Source: Anaerolineales bacterium
GTDB lineage: Bacteria; Chloroflexota; Anaerolineae; Anaerolineales; Villigracilaceae
Direction: 5' to 3'
Assembly (NCBI GenBank): GCA_020847355.1
Contig: JADLCG010000284.1
Coordinates: 1 to 13,350, forward strand
Length of the DNA: 13,350 nucleotides
The first letter of the stretch is position 1. Each line of letters opens with the position of its first letter. Under the pieces are notes generated by a model that worked only from the letters and a program-made list of their open reading frames with translations, was not told the origin of the DNA and searched no databases. Both the position numbers and the translations under genes were made by a program. This document shows positions 1 to 7,936 of the stretch, in pieces.

Positions 1-8
1 AATATTTC

Positions 9-37
9 TTGACACAATCAATTTGCGCCTGTAAAAT
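9..37 (+). promoter_or_regulatory. Predicted sigma-70-type promoter of hppA
   Basis: A perfect -35 hexamer TTGACA (9-14) is followed after exactly 17 bp by a -10 hexamer TAAAAT (32-37), one base off consensus. Transcription would start near 43-45, giving a leader of about 55 nt that carries a Shine-Dalgarno sequence. This is the only promoter in the window with a clear -35 box, which fits a strongly expressed housekeeping gene. The assignment is by pattern only. Confidence 0.75.
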
Positions 38-77
38 CTTTCTGCTTTTCTGGGCGTAAGCCCAGAACTATTTTTGC

Positions 78-86
78 GGAGAAGGG
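78..86 (+). promoter_or_regulatory. Shine-Dalgarno sequence of hppA
   Basis: The purine run GGAGAAGGG lies 11 nt upstream of the ATG at 98. It argues against the in-frame TTG at 74, which precedes this site and would have nothing comparable in front of it. The spacing is slightly long for a standard Shine-Dalgarno sequence. Confidence 0.6.
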
Positions 87-97
87 AATACCCTATT

Positions 98-2443
98 ATG
101 TACGGAATGGAAGGCTTGAAGAGTTTTGAGAGCATCGCAATTTGGGTCGTTTTTGCAATTGCGATCTTCAGCATTGTTTACGCTTTTTATCTGCGCGCCA
201 ATATTTTACGCGAGGATAAAGGAAGCGAGAAAATGCAGGAAGTTTGGCGCGCCATCCGAGATGGCGCCGACGCTTATTTAGGTCGCCAATCGAAGAGCAT
301 TTGGCCCCTGATCGGCGTTCTGACGGTTGTGCTATTTGCTTCAGTGGCAATTATCCCGCCGTCTGAAGAAGCGCTTCGCCAATTTGCAGGATATGACGCT
401 GGAACAGTCACCTGGATTATCGGCGGCGCGCGCGCAATCGCTTTCATCATGGGCGCAGTTGCTTCGATGCAAGTTGGGCAGTTGGGCATGCGTATCGCCG
501 TTGAAGCGAACGTCCGCGTGGCTTCCGCTTCGCGCCAGTCTTTTGGCAAGGCGTTGGATATTGCCTATCGCGCCGGCTTAGTGACGGGCATGTTGACCAG
601 CGGCTTAGGCTTGTTGGGCGGCACGTTGATTTTTATCATTTTAGGCATCGCCGCGCCGGATGCGTTATTAGGCTTTGGCTTCGGCGGAACTTTATTGGCT
701 TTATTTATGCGCGTCGGCGGCGGTATTTTCACTAAAGCGGCTGACGTTGGCGCAGATTTAGTCGGTAAGGTCGAAGCAGGCATCCCTGAGGATGATCCGC
801 GCAACCCGGCGGTGATTGCCGATCTCGTTGGCGATAATGTCGGCGATTGCGCCGGCATGGCGGCGGACATCTTCGAATCATCCGAAGTGACAATTGTCTC
901 CAGCTTAATTTTAGGTCTCGCGCTCTGGCACGTGACCGGCAATCAACTCGAATGGATCATCTTCCCGTTGATCGTGCGCGGCATTGGCGTGATTTCAACC
1001 GTCGTCGGCGCGTACTTTGTGAAGAGCGGCGAAGATAGCAAGAGCGGCAACGCGATGAAGGCTATTTTCAACGGCTTGATCATCTCGGCGATTTTCTCTT
1101 CCGTTTTATTCAGCATCGCCGGCTATTTATATTTGCAAAATATCGCGGGCGGCTGGTGGCGCATCCCGGCGGCTGTTTTGGTTGGCGTGATTTTGGCGAT
1201 TGTGATTGACCGCCTGACCGATTACTTCACCGGCTCAGACGGCGCGCCAGTGAATGAGATTAAGAAATCTGCCGATACAGGCCCCGCCACTTTGATTTTG
1301 AGCGGCATTTCCGGCGGCTTCGAATCTTCAGTTTGGTCTGTAATCGTCATCGCCGTGACCATTATCGCTTCTATTTTATTGTTTGGTCAATTCGGCGCGA
1401 CGTACGTCTTATACGGCGTTTCAATGACTGGCATTGGTATGCTCACGCTCACCGGCAATATCGTGGCGATGGATTCCTTTGGACCGATTTCGGATAACGC
1501 CAACGGCATTGGCGAAATGTCCTGGTCTGGTCAGACGGATAAAACCACGCAAGACGCGCAAAAGATTATGGCTGATTTAGACGCAGTGGGCAACACCACC
1601 AAAGCCATTACCAAAGGCGTGGCGATTGGTTCGGCGGTAATTGCCGCAGTCTCGTTGTTCGGCTCCTTCCTTGTGGATGTTTCGCGCGCGCAAGCCACTT
1701 TAGGCGTCCCTGCCGAAGGTTTGCTCTCCGCCACCGGTATTCGCGTGGATATTCCTCAAGTTTTCGTAGGTATGTTGATCGGCGGCGCTTTGCCCTGGTT
1801 GTTCTCATCCTTCGCCGTTCAGGCGGTGACGCGCGCCGCGTCCCTGATCGTGCTGGAAGTTCGCCGTCAATTCAAACTTGGCGTGTTGGACGGAAAAATT
1901 CAACCGGATTACAGACAAGCGGTGAGCATTTCCACCACTGCGGCGCAAAAAGAATTGGTCACCTTGGCTTTGCTGGGCGTGGTCACTCCAATTATCGTCG
2001 GCCTCACGCTTCAAGTGGAAGCGCTAGGCGGCTTTTTGGCGGGCATCATCGTCTCTGGTCAGTTGTTGGCGGTCTTCCTCAACAATGCTGGCGGCGCATG
2101 GGACAATGCCAAAAAGTTAATTGAAGACGAACCCAAAGACCCGGCGAAGAATCTTGGCAAAGGCTCAGAACGTCACAAGGCAAGCGTGGTGGGCGATACG
2201 GTTGGCGATCCATTCAAGGATACGGCTGGTCCTGCGCTTAACCCGATGATTAAAGTGGTGAACCTCGTCGCCGTGATTATCGCCCCGATTGTGGTGCAAT
2301 ATCAAGGCGTGACCGGCGCGCCGCTGGCGATCGTTTGGGTGGTTTCCCTCGCCCTGATCGGAGTCCTCGCCTGGGCAGTGATCCGCTCCAAAGCCCCAGC
2401 GCAATCCATGACCGCTGAATTGGGCGATAGTAAGAAGAAATAA
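98..2443 (+). CDS. hppA: Membrane-bound proton-pumping pyrophosphatase, K+-independent type
   Basis: An integral membrane enzyme that hydrolyses pyrophosphate and uses the energy to pump protons out of the cytoplasm (EC 7.1.3.1). The protein is 781 residues from the ATG at 98, a usual length for a family with about 16 membrane helices. Catalytic signatures are intact: DVGADLVGKVE (residues 216-226), DLVGDNVGDCAG (242-253), a GPISDNANGIGEM loop, and GDTVGDPFKDTAGPALNP near the C-terminus (from 699). The residues that decide K+ dependence read G-N-T-T-K-A-I-T, with Lys502 and Thr505. K+-dependent enzymes have Ala and Gly there, so this is the K+-independent, H+-pumping class. ATG 98 is preferred over TTG 74 because of the Shine-Dalgarno sequence. 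It is monocistronic, with its own promoter and a strong terminator. It recovers energy from the pyrophosphate released by biosynthesis, including nucleotide-sugar synthesis. Confidence 0.97.
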   Translation: MYGMEGLKSFESIAIWVVFAIAIFSIVYAFYLRANILREDKGSEKMQEVWRAIRDGADAYLGRQSKSIWPLIGVLTVVLFASVAIIPPSEEALRQFAGYDAGTVTWIIGGARAIAFIMGAVASMQVGQLGMRIAVEANVRVASASRQSFGKALDIAYRAGLVTGMLTSGLGLLGGTLIFIILGIAAPDALLGFGFGGTLLALFMRVGGGIFTKAADVGADLVGKVEAGIPEDDPRNPAVIADLVGDNVGDCAGMAADIFESSEVTIVSSLILGLALWHVTGNQLEWIIFPLIVRGIGVISTVVGAYFVKSGEDSKSGNAMKAIFNGLIISAIFSSVLFSIAGYLYLQNIAGGWWRIPAAVLVGVILAIVIDRLTDYFTGSDGAPVNEIKKSADTGPATLILSGISGGFESSVWSVIVIAVTIIASILLFGQFGATYVLYGVSMTGIGMLTLTGNIVAMDSFGPISDNANGIGEMSWSGQTDKTTQDAQKIMADLDAVGNTTKAITKGVAIGSAVIAAVSLFGSFLVDVSRAQATLGVPAEGLLSATGIRVDIPQVFVGMLIGGALPWLFSSFAVQAVTRAASLIVLEVRRQFKLGVLDGKIQPDYRQAVSISTTAAQKELVTLALLGVVTPIIVGLTLQVEALGGFLAGIIVSGQLLAVFLNNAGGAWDNAKKLIEDEPKDPAKNLGKGSERHKASVVGDTVGDPFKDTAGPALNPMIKVVNLVAVIIAPIVVQYQGVTGAPLAIVWVVSLALIGVLAWAVIRSKAPAQSMTAELGDSKKK

Positions 2444-2465
2444 GTAAAGAGTAGGCTTGAAAGAT

Positions 2466-2502
2466 ACCCGCCTCCAGTTTAACTGGAGGCGGGTTTTTGT
2501 TT
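2466..2502 (+). terminator. Rho-independent terminator of hppA
   Basis: ACCCGCCTCCAG (2466-2477) pairs perfectly with CTGGAGGCGGGT (2483-2494) around a TTTAA loop. A T-rich tract, TTTTTGTTT, follows from 2494. The stem is 12 bp and GC-rich, and begins 22 bases after the hppA stop. On the opposite strand the stem is followed only by ATCTTTC, so it may act weakly for the - strand operon that ends at 2550, where no other hairpin is evident. Confidence 0.93.
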
Positions 2503-2549
2503 CGTAGGGGGGTGATATGCCAGTCTTCCGATTTGTACGTTAAAGCCGC

Positions 2550-4652
2550 TTAAGGGAGTAATTGAACTTCTAAAATGTTTTTATTATTTTCTCTGCAGTT
2601 GTATTGAGCTTTGACAGGCGGATTGTCAAGATAGATTTTGTATGCCGCAACGATATTTGAATTAGTATGATCAAGCCTTTCGAGTTTCAACCAACTAGGC
2701 GTGTTTTCCGGACTCGGAATTACCCCAAACTGTAGGTGGCGTGTTGTGTACTCAAATTCGTAAGCAATGTATGTGTAACCTTGGCGAATTACTTCTTCCC
2801 AAAAGGAATTTACGCTTTGTTGCGCCGATTGCTTAAGTAGATCGTAGTCGCTGTGTGTTGAAGAGCATACAAATAGATCGTTTCGTAAATAATAGCGATA
2901 AGCGCTTAAAGATAGCACTCTTTCGTGCGGCGGAGCAGATTTATTTATCGCTATTAAGTATTCGCAAAGAATATTACCTCTACATTGAGGATTGCTGTTT
3001 TGGTCAATTGGAGAGTATGCGGCGGTCGAGATAATGAATGTTCGCGCGAGCATAAAGAATAAAAGAACGAATATCAATGCCCGCTTAGTAATTACGAAAA
3101 ATCTGGCTTCGCTTTCCAAAACAGTTGCGATAATTTGCGCTGTGGGGACAAATAAAACGAACCAAAGAAAAAACACATAGCGAAGTTCAACGACTGTGAA
3201 AAACAAGAATATCCAAAGATATAAAGTGATAACCGAAGACGCGGTTAATATTTTAATTTCTAGCGAGAAGTTGATTTTTGCGCGAATTGCCGATAACAAA
3301 ATAAACGGAGCAAAGCCGATAACTAGCGGAGAAATATTTCCTAAACTTTGAGGCGTATTTCTGAATGTGGCGACCAGTGGATATAAAAGCCGAAGGGTAA
3401 GCATCGTTTCGGGTTTGTTATCCCAGGGACCTGTAACGGGGTTGATATGTGAAAGGCTATTCAAAAAAGCTAGAGGATGCCCTTGTATCGTCCAATTTGC
3501 GAGTAAATGAAAGAGACCGACTGGAATTGCGCCTAGGCTAATCCAAAATAGCGGAGTAGTTATATTTTTTATAGTATTTTTACTTAATCTAGTTTGTAAA
3601 ATTGTTTTTTGAAAATAAAACAGGAAAATAAAAACTGCAAGCAAGAATATGTTATAGGGTCTCCCGGTAATAGACATACCTGCCAGAAAGCCGGTTAGCA
3701 AGAATTCCTTTTTTGCTTCGCTGGTTACTAGCCAATAAACGACAGCAATGGAAATGGCGGAATTGATCAAATCAACCTTGCCGTCGCCGAGCAGGTCAAT
3801 AAATGCGGTAGAGGTTAGCAGTATAGAGATTAGAATAAGCCGCGCTTTTTGGGAGATATTAATCTTTTCCGCTAAAGCAAGCGTAAAAATAATAATGACC
3901 AAGCCGCAAATCCATGAAAACATCCGTGCAGATTGCTCGCCAAATACCTGCATAATAGCGGTGTATTGTATTGTATTCTGAAATGCGCTGGCAACGAAGG
4001 TATCTTCTGTAAAGTATTGAATTTTTCCTAAATAAGCGGTGATTTTTGCGTTGGAAAAATAAATGGCGGTTGAGTCGTAACTGATTCTAGCGGAGGTTAA
4101 TAACAAAGTTACTATGAATATAATAGTATTCAGGCTGGGCAAAAAAGCGTCTTGACTGCCAATTGGTATGGGCTGTGTTCGTTTTGATTTATTGTTTGAG
4201 ATTAATTGATTTAGTCCTGATGCCAATCCAATAGTTAGGCTGACGACGACTATGGCAGGAGTAAGCTTGTATAGGCTAGAAAAAGATAAGAAGTTGATTG
4301 AATAGAGACTGCTACCTATTAAAAAACAGGTTGCGATATTTGCCAGACCGGACGTTCTTGAGTTTTTCTCAACCGCCTTGTTGATTGATAAGATTTGAGT
4401 AATAAAAATTCCGAGCGAGATGTAAGCCAGAGCGAATACTGTGACTCCTAATAAAGCGCGAGCCAAGTCCATCCAGTATTTTGATGAAAGGAAGATTGTT
4501 GTGTATTTAAGATTGAGAGGCGCGGTGAAAATGTCAACATTTTGAGTGTAGCTTCCTCTTGCTGAAACACATATGTAGATGATGAGGCATGAAGCGCACC
4601 ATGTCAACAGCAATACGTTCTTTAGGCTCGAGATTTCTCTTGTTAACTTCAT
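2550..4652 (-). CDS. Large polytopic membrane protein, GT-C-like glycosyltransferase candidate
   Basis: About 700 residues with many hydrophobic helices, starting with one near residues 12-29. After a first hydrophobic block of about 180 residues comes an acidic loop reading S-Y-D-S-T-A-I-Y-F (around residue 190). It resembles the Asp-containing first outer loop of large bacterial GT-C enzymes that use polyprenyl-phosphate sugars. A second block of helices follows, with G-D-G-K-V-D and T-G-R-P-Y-N motifs. The last 150 or so residues are soluble and probably extracytoplasmic. The start is uncertain. ATG 4652 leaves 14 bases after the upstream gene, while ATG 4706 would add 18 basic residues and overlap that gene by 40 bases. 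Neither has a good Shine-Dalgarno sequence. It is the last gene of the four-gene operon. Some stretches are very AT-rich (3601-3660 has 15 G/C of 60). Substrate and acceptor cannot be read from the sequence. An O-antigen-ligase-like or otherwise uncharacterised membrane protein remains possible. Confidence 0.72.
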   Translation of the reverse strand: MKLTREISSLKNVLLLTWCASCLIIYICVSARGSYTQNVDIFTAPLNLKYTTIFLSSKYWMDLARALLGVTVFALAYISLGIFITQILSINKAVEKNSRTSGLANIATCFLIGSSLYSINFLSFSSLYKLTPAIVVVSLTIGLASGLNQLISNNKSKRTQPIPIGSQDAFLPSLNTIIFIVTLLLTSARISYDSTAIYFSNAKITAYLGKIQYFTEDTFVASAFQNTIQYTAIMQVFGEQSARMFSWICGLVIIIFTLALAEKINISQKARLILISILLTSTAFIDLLGDGKVDLINSAISIAVVYWLVTSEAKKEFLLTGFLAGMSITGRPYNIFLLAVFIFLFYFQKTILQTRLSKNTIKNITTPLFWISLGAIPVGLFHLLANWTIQGHPLAFLNSLSHINPVTGPWDNKPETMLTLRLLYPLVATFRNTPQSLGNISPLVIGFAPFILLSAIRAKINFSLEIKILTASSVITLYLWIFLFFTVVELRYVFFLWFVLFVPTAQIIATVLESEARFFVITKRALIFVLLFFMLARTFIISTAAYSPIDQNSNPQCRGNILCEYLIAINKSAPPHERVLSLSAYRYYLRNDLFVCSSTHSDYDLLKQSAQQSVNSFWEEVIRQGYTYIAYEFEYTTRHLQFGVIPSPENTPSWLKLERLDHTNSNIVAAYKIYLDNPPVKAQYNCRENNKNILEVQLLP

Positions 4653-4666
4653 TTTGAATCGTCGCT

Positions 4667-5614
4667 TTATTTGAGAGGCTGGAGTTTTGCGATCAATCTC
4701 GCACATACTCTTTCGAAAATTCTTGAATCTCTTGTATATCTATACCATCCAATTGGACCTAGCTTGATGAAATGAGCAAGTATATTTAGGTATTTTATTT
4801 TTTCCTTGTGTGCACTCTTGGCTAAGGCGACATTCAGGAGAATGGAGAACTTTGCTGTTTTTGATATTTCTTCTTTTTTGTCAGATATTAACAAGTCTAT
4901 ATGCTTGTTGAATACAAATTCTAGTTGCTGTTGAAAGTTGGCGGTATTTGCGCTGCCTAAAATTGTTTGTGAATTTGGGTGTATGCGAAATCCTGCAAGT
5001 AAGTCTGGGAGGTATATCGCATCGGTTTTACTTGCAATTTGTAGCCACAAATCCCAATCTGCCGTGTACCAGAGATCGCTATTTAAGCCTTCTAGCTTTT
5101 CAAAAAGTTCCCTTTTGAAGACTGGGGCGGGTATTGAAATGAAGTTTTGGATAATTAATTTTTCCATCAGCTTTTTTGACGCTGTAATTTTTGGATACTT
5201 GGGAAGAGGACAATTCCAGGCGCCTAAAGACTTACCTGTTTCATTAATGAAGATAGCTGAATGAATTATTAGCCCAATCTCTGGGTGCTTTGCTGTGATA
5301 TCTTTTAGCTTGTATAATCTCTCGGGAAGCCATATATCATCTTGATGCAGAAAGCATATATACTTTCCTGTGGCAAATGAAACTCCATAATTCGTATTTA
5401 TTGCCCAGTTTTTATTCTTTTGCCGTTTAATAATGAGTGGAAACTTTTCCTGATAGCTTTTAAGTATTGACAATGTGGCGTCGGTTGAATCGTCGTCAAT
5501 AATTATGCATTCTAAATCTTTGTCATTTTGCATGAAAATTGAATCTAAAGCCTGTGGTAGAAATTTCTCGCCATTGCGAACGGGACAAATGACGGAAAGC
5601 CATGGTGTTTTCAT
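4667..5614 (-). CDS. Family 2 glycosyltransferase (GT-A fold)
   Basis: A 315-residue cytoplasmic enzyme expected to move a sugar from a nucleotide sugar to a growing glycan or lipid acceptor. Family 2 signs are in the right order: an N-terminal strand LSVICPVRNGE (6-16), the nucleotide-binding IDDDSTDAT (39-47), the metal-binding DxD-type HQDD (90-93), and the catalytic-base region TADWDLWLQIA (184-194), the usual E/D-D-W-x-L-W motif in this family. There is no transmembrane anchor; the C-terminal 100 residues are helical and basic. Its ATG overlaps the stop of the upstream gene as ATGA (5611-5614) and no Shine-Dalgarno sequence is visible, so translation is probably coupled. Donor sugar and acceptor are unknown. 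Confidence 0.92.
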   Translation of the reverse strand: MKTPWLSVICPVRNGEKFLPQALDSIFMQNDKDLECIIIDDDSTDATLSILKSYQEKFPLIIKRQKNKNWAINTNYGVSFATGKYICFLHQDDIWLPERLYKLKDITAKHPEIGLIIHSAIFINETGKSLGAWNCPLPKYPKITASKKLMEKLIIQNFISIPAPVFKRELFEKLEGLNSDLWYTADWDLWLQIASKTDAIYLPDLLAGFRIHPNSQTILGSANTANFQQQLEFVFNKHIDLLISDKKEEISKTAKFSILLNVALAKSAHKEKIKYLNILAHFIKLGPIGWYRYTRDSRIFERVCARLIAKLQPLK

Positions 5615-6735
5615 TGATGTTGTATTGTATGCCCTTTCTCTTCGGTCCTGTTGTTTTTTATTAGCGTTGACACGAAAGATAGCGACAAAAACGATACAAG
5701 AATAAGATAGAAGAAGACCCTGAGAAAATCGGAATTCTTCGAGAGCGTAAATAAATGTAAACCGTCTATGTCGACGAGAAGATGAATGCTACCGAAAAGC
5801 GTGTATAGGATTGAAAATATATTAATGTGAACTGCGATAAAAGGAATCGGTATAGCTAAATATTGGTTGGCGATTGACGGGGCTGTTGCTACTAAGACGC
5901 AAGTGTAATACAGACAAGATTCGACGTTGTGAACATTTCTAAAATAATAGCCGAAAAACAACAAAGTCGCTATCCAGAACATCTCCTTTGTCAATAGAAT
6001 TTGAATGATAAACGGAATGAAAAAATGATAAAAAATGCCGTTTCCGTAGGAACGATATAAAAATACATTATTAATAATCCCTGTTGACCCTGCGTCTGCG
6101 TATGGTATGAAGCTTAGCAAAAATAGCGCGCTAGGTATTAAGAGCGTCCATAATTTATTCGCCAATCCTTTTTGCTTTAATGCTAACCAAACTGGATATA
6201 TAAAAAATGTGTGCTTTACAATAAGAGATATTCCTAGTATGACTAGTCCCCAAAATTTCCTTTTATTAATGGATTCTGTGAAATTGTTTCCCGTTAGAAC
6301 TGCTGAGAATAGAGCAAGCAATAATGCTAAATTATCAAATTGATTGTGGTATCCTGTAATTAATATGGATATAGGGTTGAAAAAGAATAAAATCCCGGCT
6401 AGGTAGTTGTACCTTTTCAGTAAGATGAGGGCAATCCCGGCGTCGGCTAGCGATAATAGAAGCGTTAACAGAATACGAAATATTGCATGGTCTTTGTTGG
6501 CTATGTTATATAATGCCCACATAATGTTGAACCATAATGGTCCATAGTTGTATCTTTGAGTCTCAGCATAGACATTTCCGCCTTTCTTGATAATTTCTAA
6601 AACTATTATATAGGAATCGAAATCGTAGTTGTGACCTCTCAGTGTCGCTATTAATCTTAAGGAACTTCCTAATAGAAAAATCCCAGATAGGAATAAAAAA
6701 TTCTTTTTTTGATTTGTAAAGAATGACGATGGCAT
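5611..6735 (-). CDS. Polytopic membrane protein, GT-C mannosyltransferase-like
   Basis: A 374-residue protein with roughly 9-10 hydrophobic helices. Its pattern matches GT-C enzymes of the PIG-M/GT87-like kind. An acidic first loop Y-D-F-D-S-Y (37-42) is followed by G-G-N-V-Y-A-E-T (52-59) and N-Y-G-P-L-W-F (63-69), then F-N-P-I-S (119-123) with H-N-Q-F-D-N (130-135) a few residues on. In such enzymes the first-loop Asp is catalytic and the donor is a polyprenyl-phosphate sugar. This is motif resemblance, not proven homology. It is the second gene of the operon: its ATG is 6 bases after the upstream stop, and its own stop overlaps the next gene by 4 bases. It is AT-rich (6001-6060 has 18 G/C of 60). 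The DPM-like enzyme just upstream could supply its donor. The sugar and acceptor are unknown. Confidence 0.78.
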   Translation of the reverse strand: MPSSFFTNQKKNFLFLSGIFLLGSSLRLIATLRGHNYDFDSYIIVLEIIKKGGNVYAETQRYNYGPLWFNIMWALYNIANKDHAIFRILLTLLLSLADAGIALILLKRYNYLAGILFFFNPISILITGYHNQFDNLALLLALFSAVLTGNNFTESINKRKFWGLVILGISLIVKHTFFIYPVWLALKQKGLANKLWTLLIPSALFLLSFIPYADAGSTGIINNVFLYRSYGNGIFYHFFIPFIIQILLTKEMFWIATLLFFGYYFRNVHNVESCLYYTCVLVATAPSIANQYLAIPIPFIAVHINIFSILYTLFGSIHLLVDIDGLHLFTLSKNSDFLRVFFYLILVSFLSLSFVSTLIKNNRTEEKGHTIQHQ

Positions 6736-6741
6736 GGCTGG

Positions 6742-7896
6742 CTATATCTTCTTTATTCCCAGCCCCAACATGCTTAATACGAAGCTACTGAGGATAATTT
6801 GTGCGCCGCTGATAAATGCAATGCTCCCCCCAAATACCAAACGCACGCTGGCGTCAAATCCAATTTGTTCAAAATTTGAAGAAAGTAAAAGTGCGCGGAT
6901 AATTAATACTAACCCAATAGATAGAATTGCGGCGCCAGCTAGCAACCCTGTCTCAAGAGTAATATACTGAAATAGCGAAAAGAATCTTGGAGGAGTAGTC
7001 AATAAATTGTTTTCATAAGCATAGACTCGTGTGATCGTGGCGAACGAAATCATATTGATACTTAAGAACGTCAACGTGCCAGCGCCGATGAAGGTGTGAA
7101 AGTCAATATATCGAAAACCGATATTGACAGGACCAAAAAATAAAGCCAAACTGAGAAAACCGCTGAAGATAAGTAAAATAATGCCAGGATATAAAAACAA
7201 CCAGGTGGGGCTGTAGATTAATAGAAAGCGTAAATGCCGCCAACCGTCTCGGAAGCTCCTTAAATGCGGTGGACGATCCCTACCGTCTGGGGAAAGCGTA
7301 GTGGGCACTTCGTATACCTTCATTTTCAAAATGGAAGCTTTGATCACTATTTCGCTGGCAAGTTCCATGCCTGTGGTTTGCAAATTTATCTTCTCAATTG
7401 CAGATTTTGTGAAACCTCGCAAGCCGCAATGAAAATCGTTGACAGGAGTTTTGAAAAATAATTTCCCCAGAAAAGATAAGATTGGATTACCAATGTAACG
7501 ATGATGCCACGGCATAGCCCCTTTCTTGATCCCGCCTTTGAAACGATTCCCCATTACCAAATCATAGCCCTCGCGAAGTTTTTCAACAAACGGCATTAGG
7601 TTAACAAGATCATAACTATCGTCTGCGTCCGCCATGATAATATATTTTCCCTTTGCCGCTTCAAATCCGCCGCGTAATGCAGAACCATAGCCCTTTTGCT
7701 CTACATCTATAACCCTTGCCCCTGCTTTTTTTGCGATATCTTTAGATTTATCTGTACTGCCATTATCGGCAACAATCACTTCCCCTTTAATTTTATTTTT
7801 TTTCAAAAAATTGACAGCCTTGGCAACGCAAACTCCAACAGTCAATTCTTCATTTAGACAAGGCAATACGATGCTTAGTTCAATCTCTTGTTTCAT
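6742..7896 (-). CDS. DPM-like polyprenyl-phosphate glycosyltransferase with C-terminal membrane domain
   Basis: A 384-residue protein combining a family 2 catalytic domain (about 1-225) with four C-terminal membrane helices (about 232-254, 267-292, 314-337 and 352-377). Motifs are LSIVLPCLNEE (7-17), ADNGSTD (43-49), MADADDSYD (88-96), NDFHCGLRGF (153-162) and the distinctive LSPDGRDRPPHLRSFRDGWR (201-220). The last is typical of bacterial proteins annotated as dolichol-P-glucose synthase. Expected reaction: transfer of a hexose from a nucleotide sugar to polyprenyl phosphate at the cytoplasmic face, making donors for GT-C enzymes. An upstream ATG at 8082 is open but would add 62 low-quality residues antisense to the divergent gene. 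The ATG at 7896 begins directly at the conserved fold and sits 6 nt after a TATAAT box, so a leaderless mRNA is likely. It is the first gene of the four-gene operon. Confidence 0.93.
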   Translation of the reverse strand: MKQEIELSIVLPCLNEELTVGVCVAKAVNFLKKNKIKGEVIVADNGSTDKSKDIAKKAGARVIDVEQKGYGSALRGGFEAAKGKYIIMADADDSYDLVNLMPFVEKLREGYDLVMGNRFKGGIKKGAMPWHHRYIGNPILSFLGKLFFKTPVNDFHCGLRGFTKSAIEKINLQTTGMELASEIVIKASILKMKVYEVPTTLSPDGRDRPPHLRSFRDGWRHLRFLLIYSPTWLFLYPGIILLIFSGFLSLALFFGPVNIGFRYIDFHTFIGAGTLTFLSINMISFATITRVYAYENNLLTTPPRFFSLFQYITLETGLLAGAAILSIGLVLIIRALLLSSNFEQIGFDASVRLVFGGSIAFISGAQIILSSFVLSMLGLGIKKI

Positions 7897-7902
7897 ATTT
7901 GG

Positions 7903-7908
7903 ATTATA
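7903..7908 (-). promoter_or_regulatory. Predicted -10 box of the glycosyltransferase operon (leaderless)
   Basis: Read on the - strand this is a perfect TATAAT followed by 6 bases and then the ATG at 7896. A start site 6-7 nt after the box would coincide with the A of the ATG, giving a leaderless mRNA. There is no Shine-Dalgarno sequence and no recognisable -35 box at 16-18 bp. The expected -35 region overlaps the -10 box of the opposite promoter. Confidence 0.72.
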
Positions 7909-7924
7909 ACTGATCCTGTTTAGG

Positions 7925-7930
7925 TATAAT
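7925..7930 (+). promoter_or_regulatory. Predicted -10 box of the divergent membrane-protein gene (leaderless)
   Basis: A perfect TATAAT lies 6 bases before the ATG at 7937, mirror-symmetric to the promoter on the other strand. No leader and no Shine-Dalgarno sequence are predicted. Because the two promoters share the same 46 bp, simultaneous binding of two RNA polymerases looks sterically impossible, so the two directions probably compete. Confidence 0.72.
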
Positions 7931-7936
7931 CCAAAT

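Noticed and set aside
74..97. TTG start for hppA at 74
   Set aside because: The Shine-Dalgarno sequence lies downstream of this codon, and the added peptide M-R-R-R-E-Y-P-I would be encoded by the ribosome binding site itself.
565..942. Antisense open frame within hppA
   Set aside because: A shadow of the strongly biased coding frame of hppA, with no own start signal or recognisable domain.
2499..2549. Separate - strand terminator or small RNA after the glycosyltransferase operon
   Set aside because: No stable hairpin with a T-tract is visible. Only the hppA terminator beyond it could serve, and its - strand T-run is weak.
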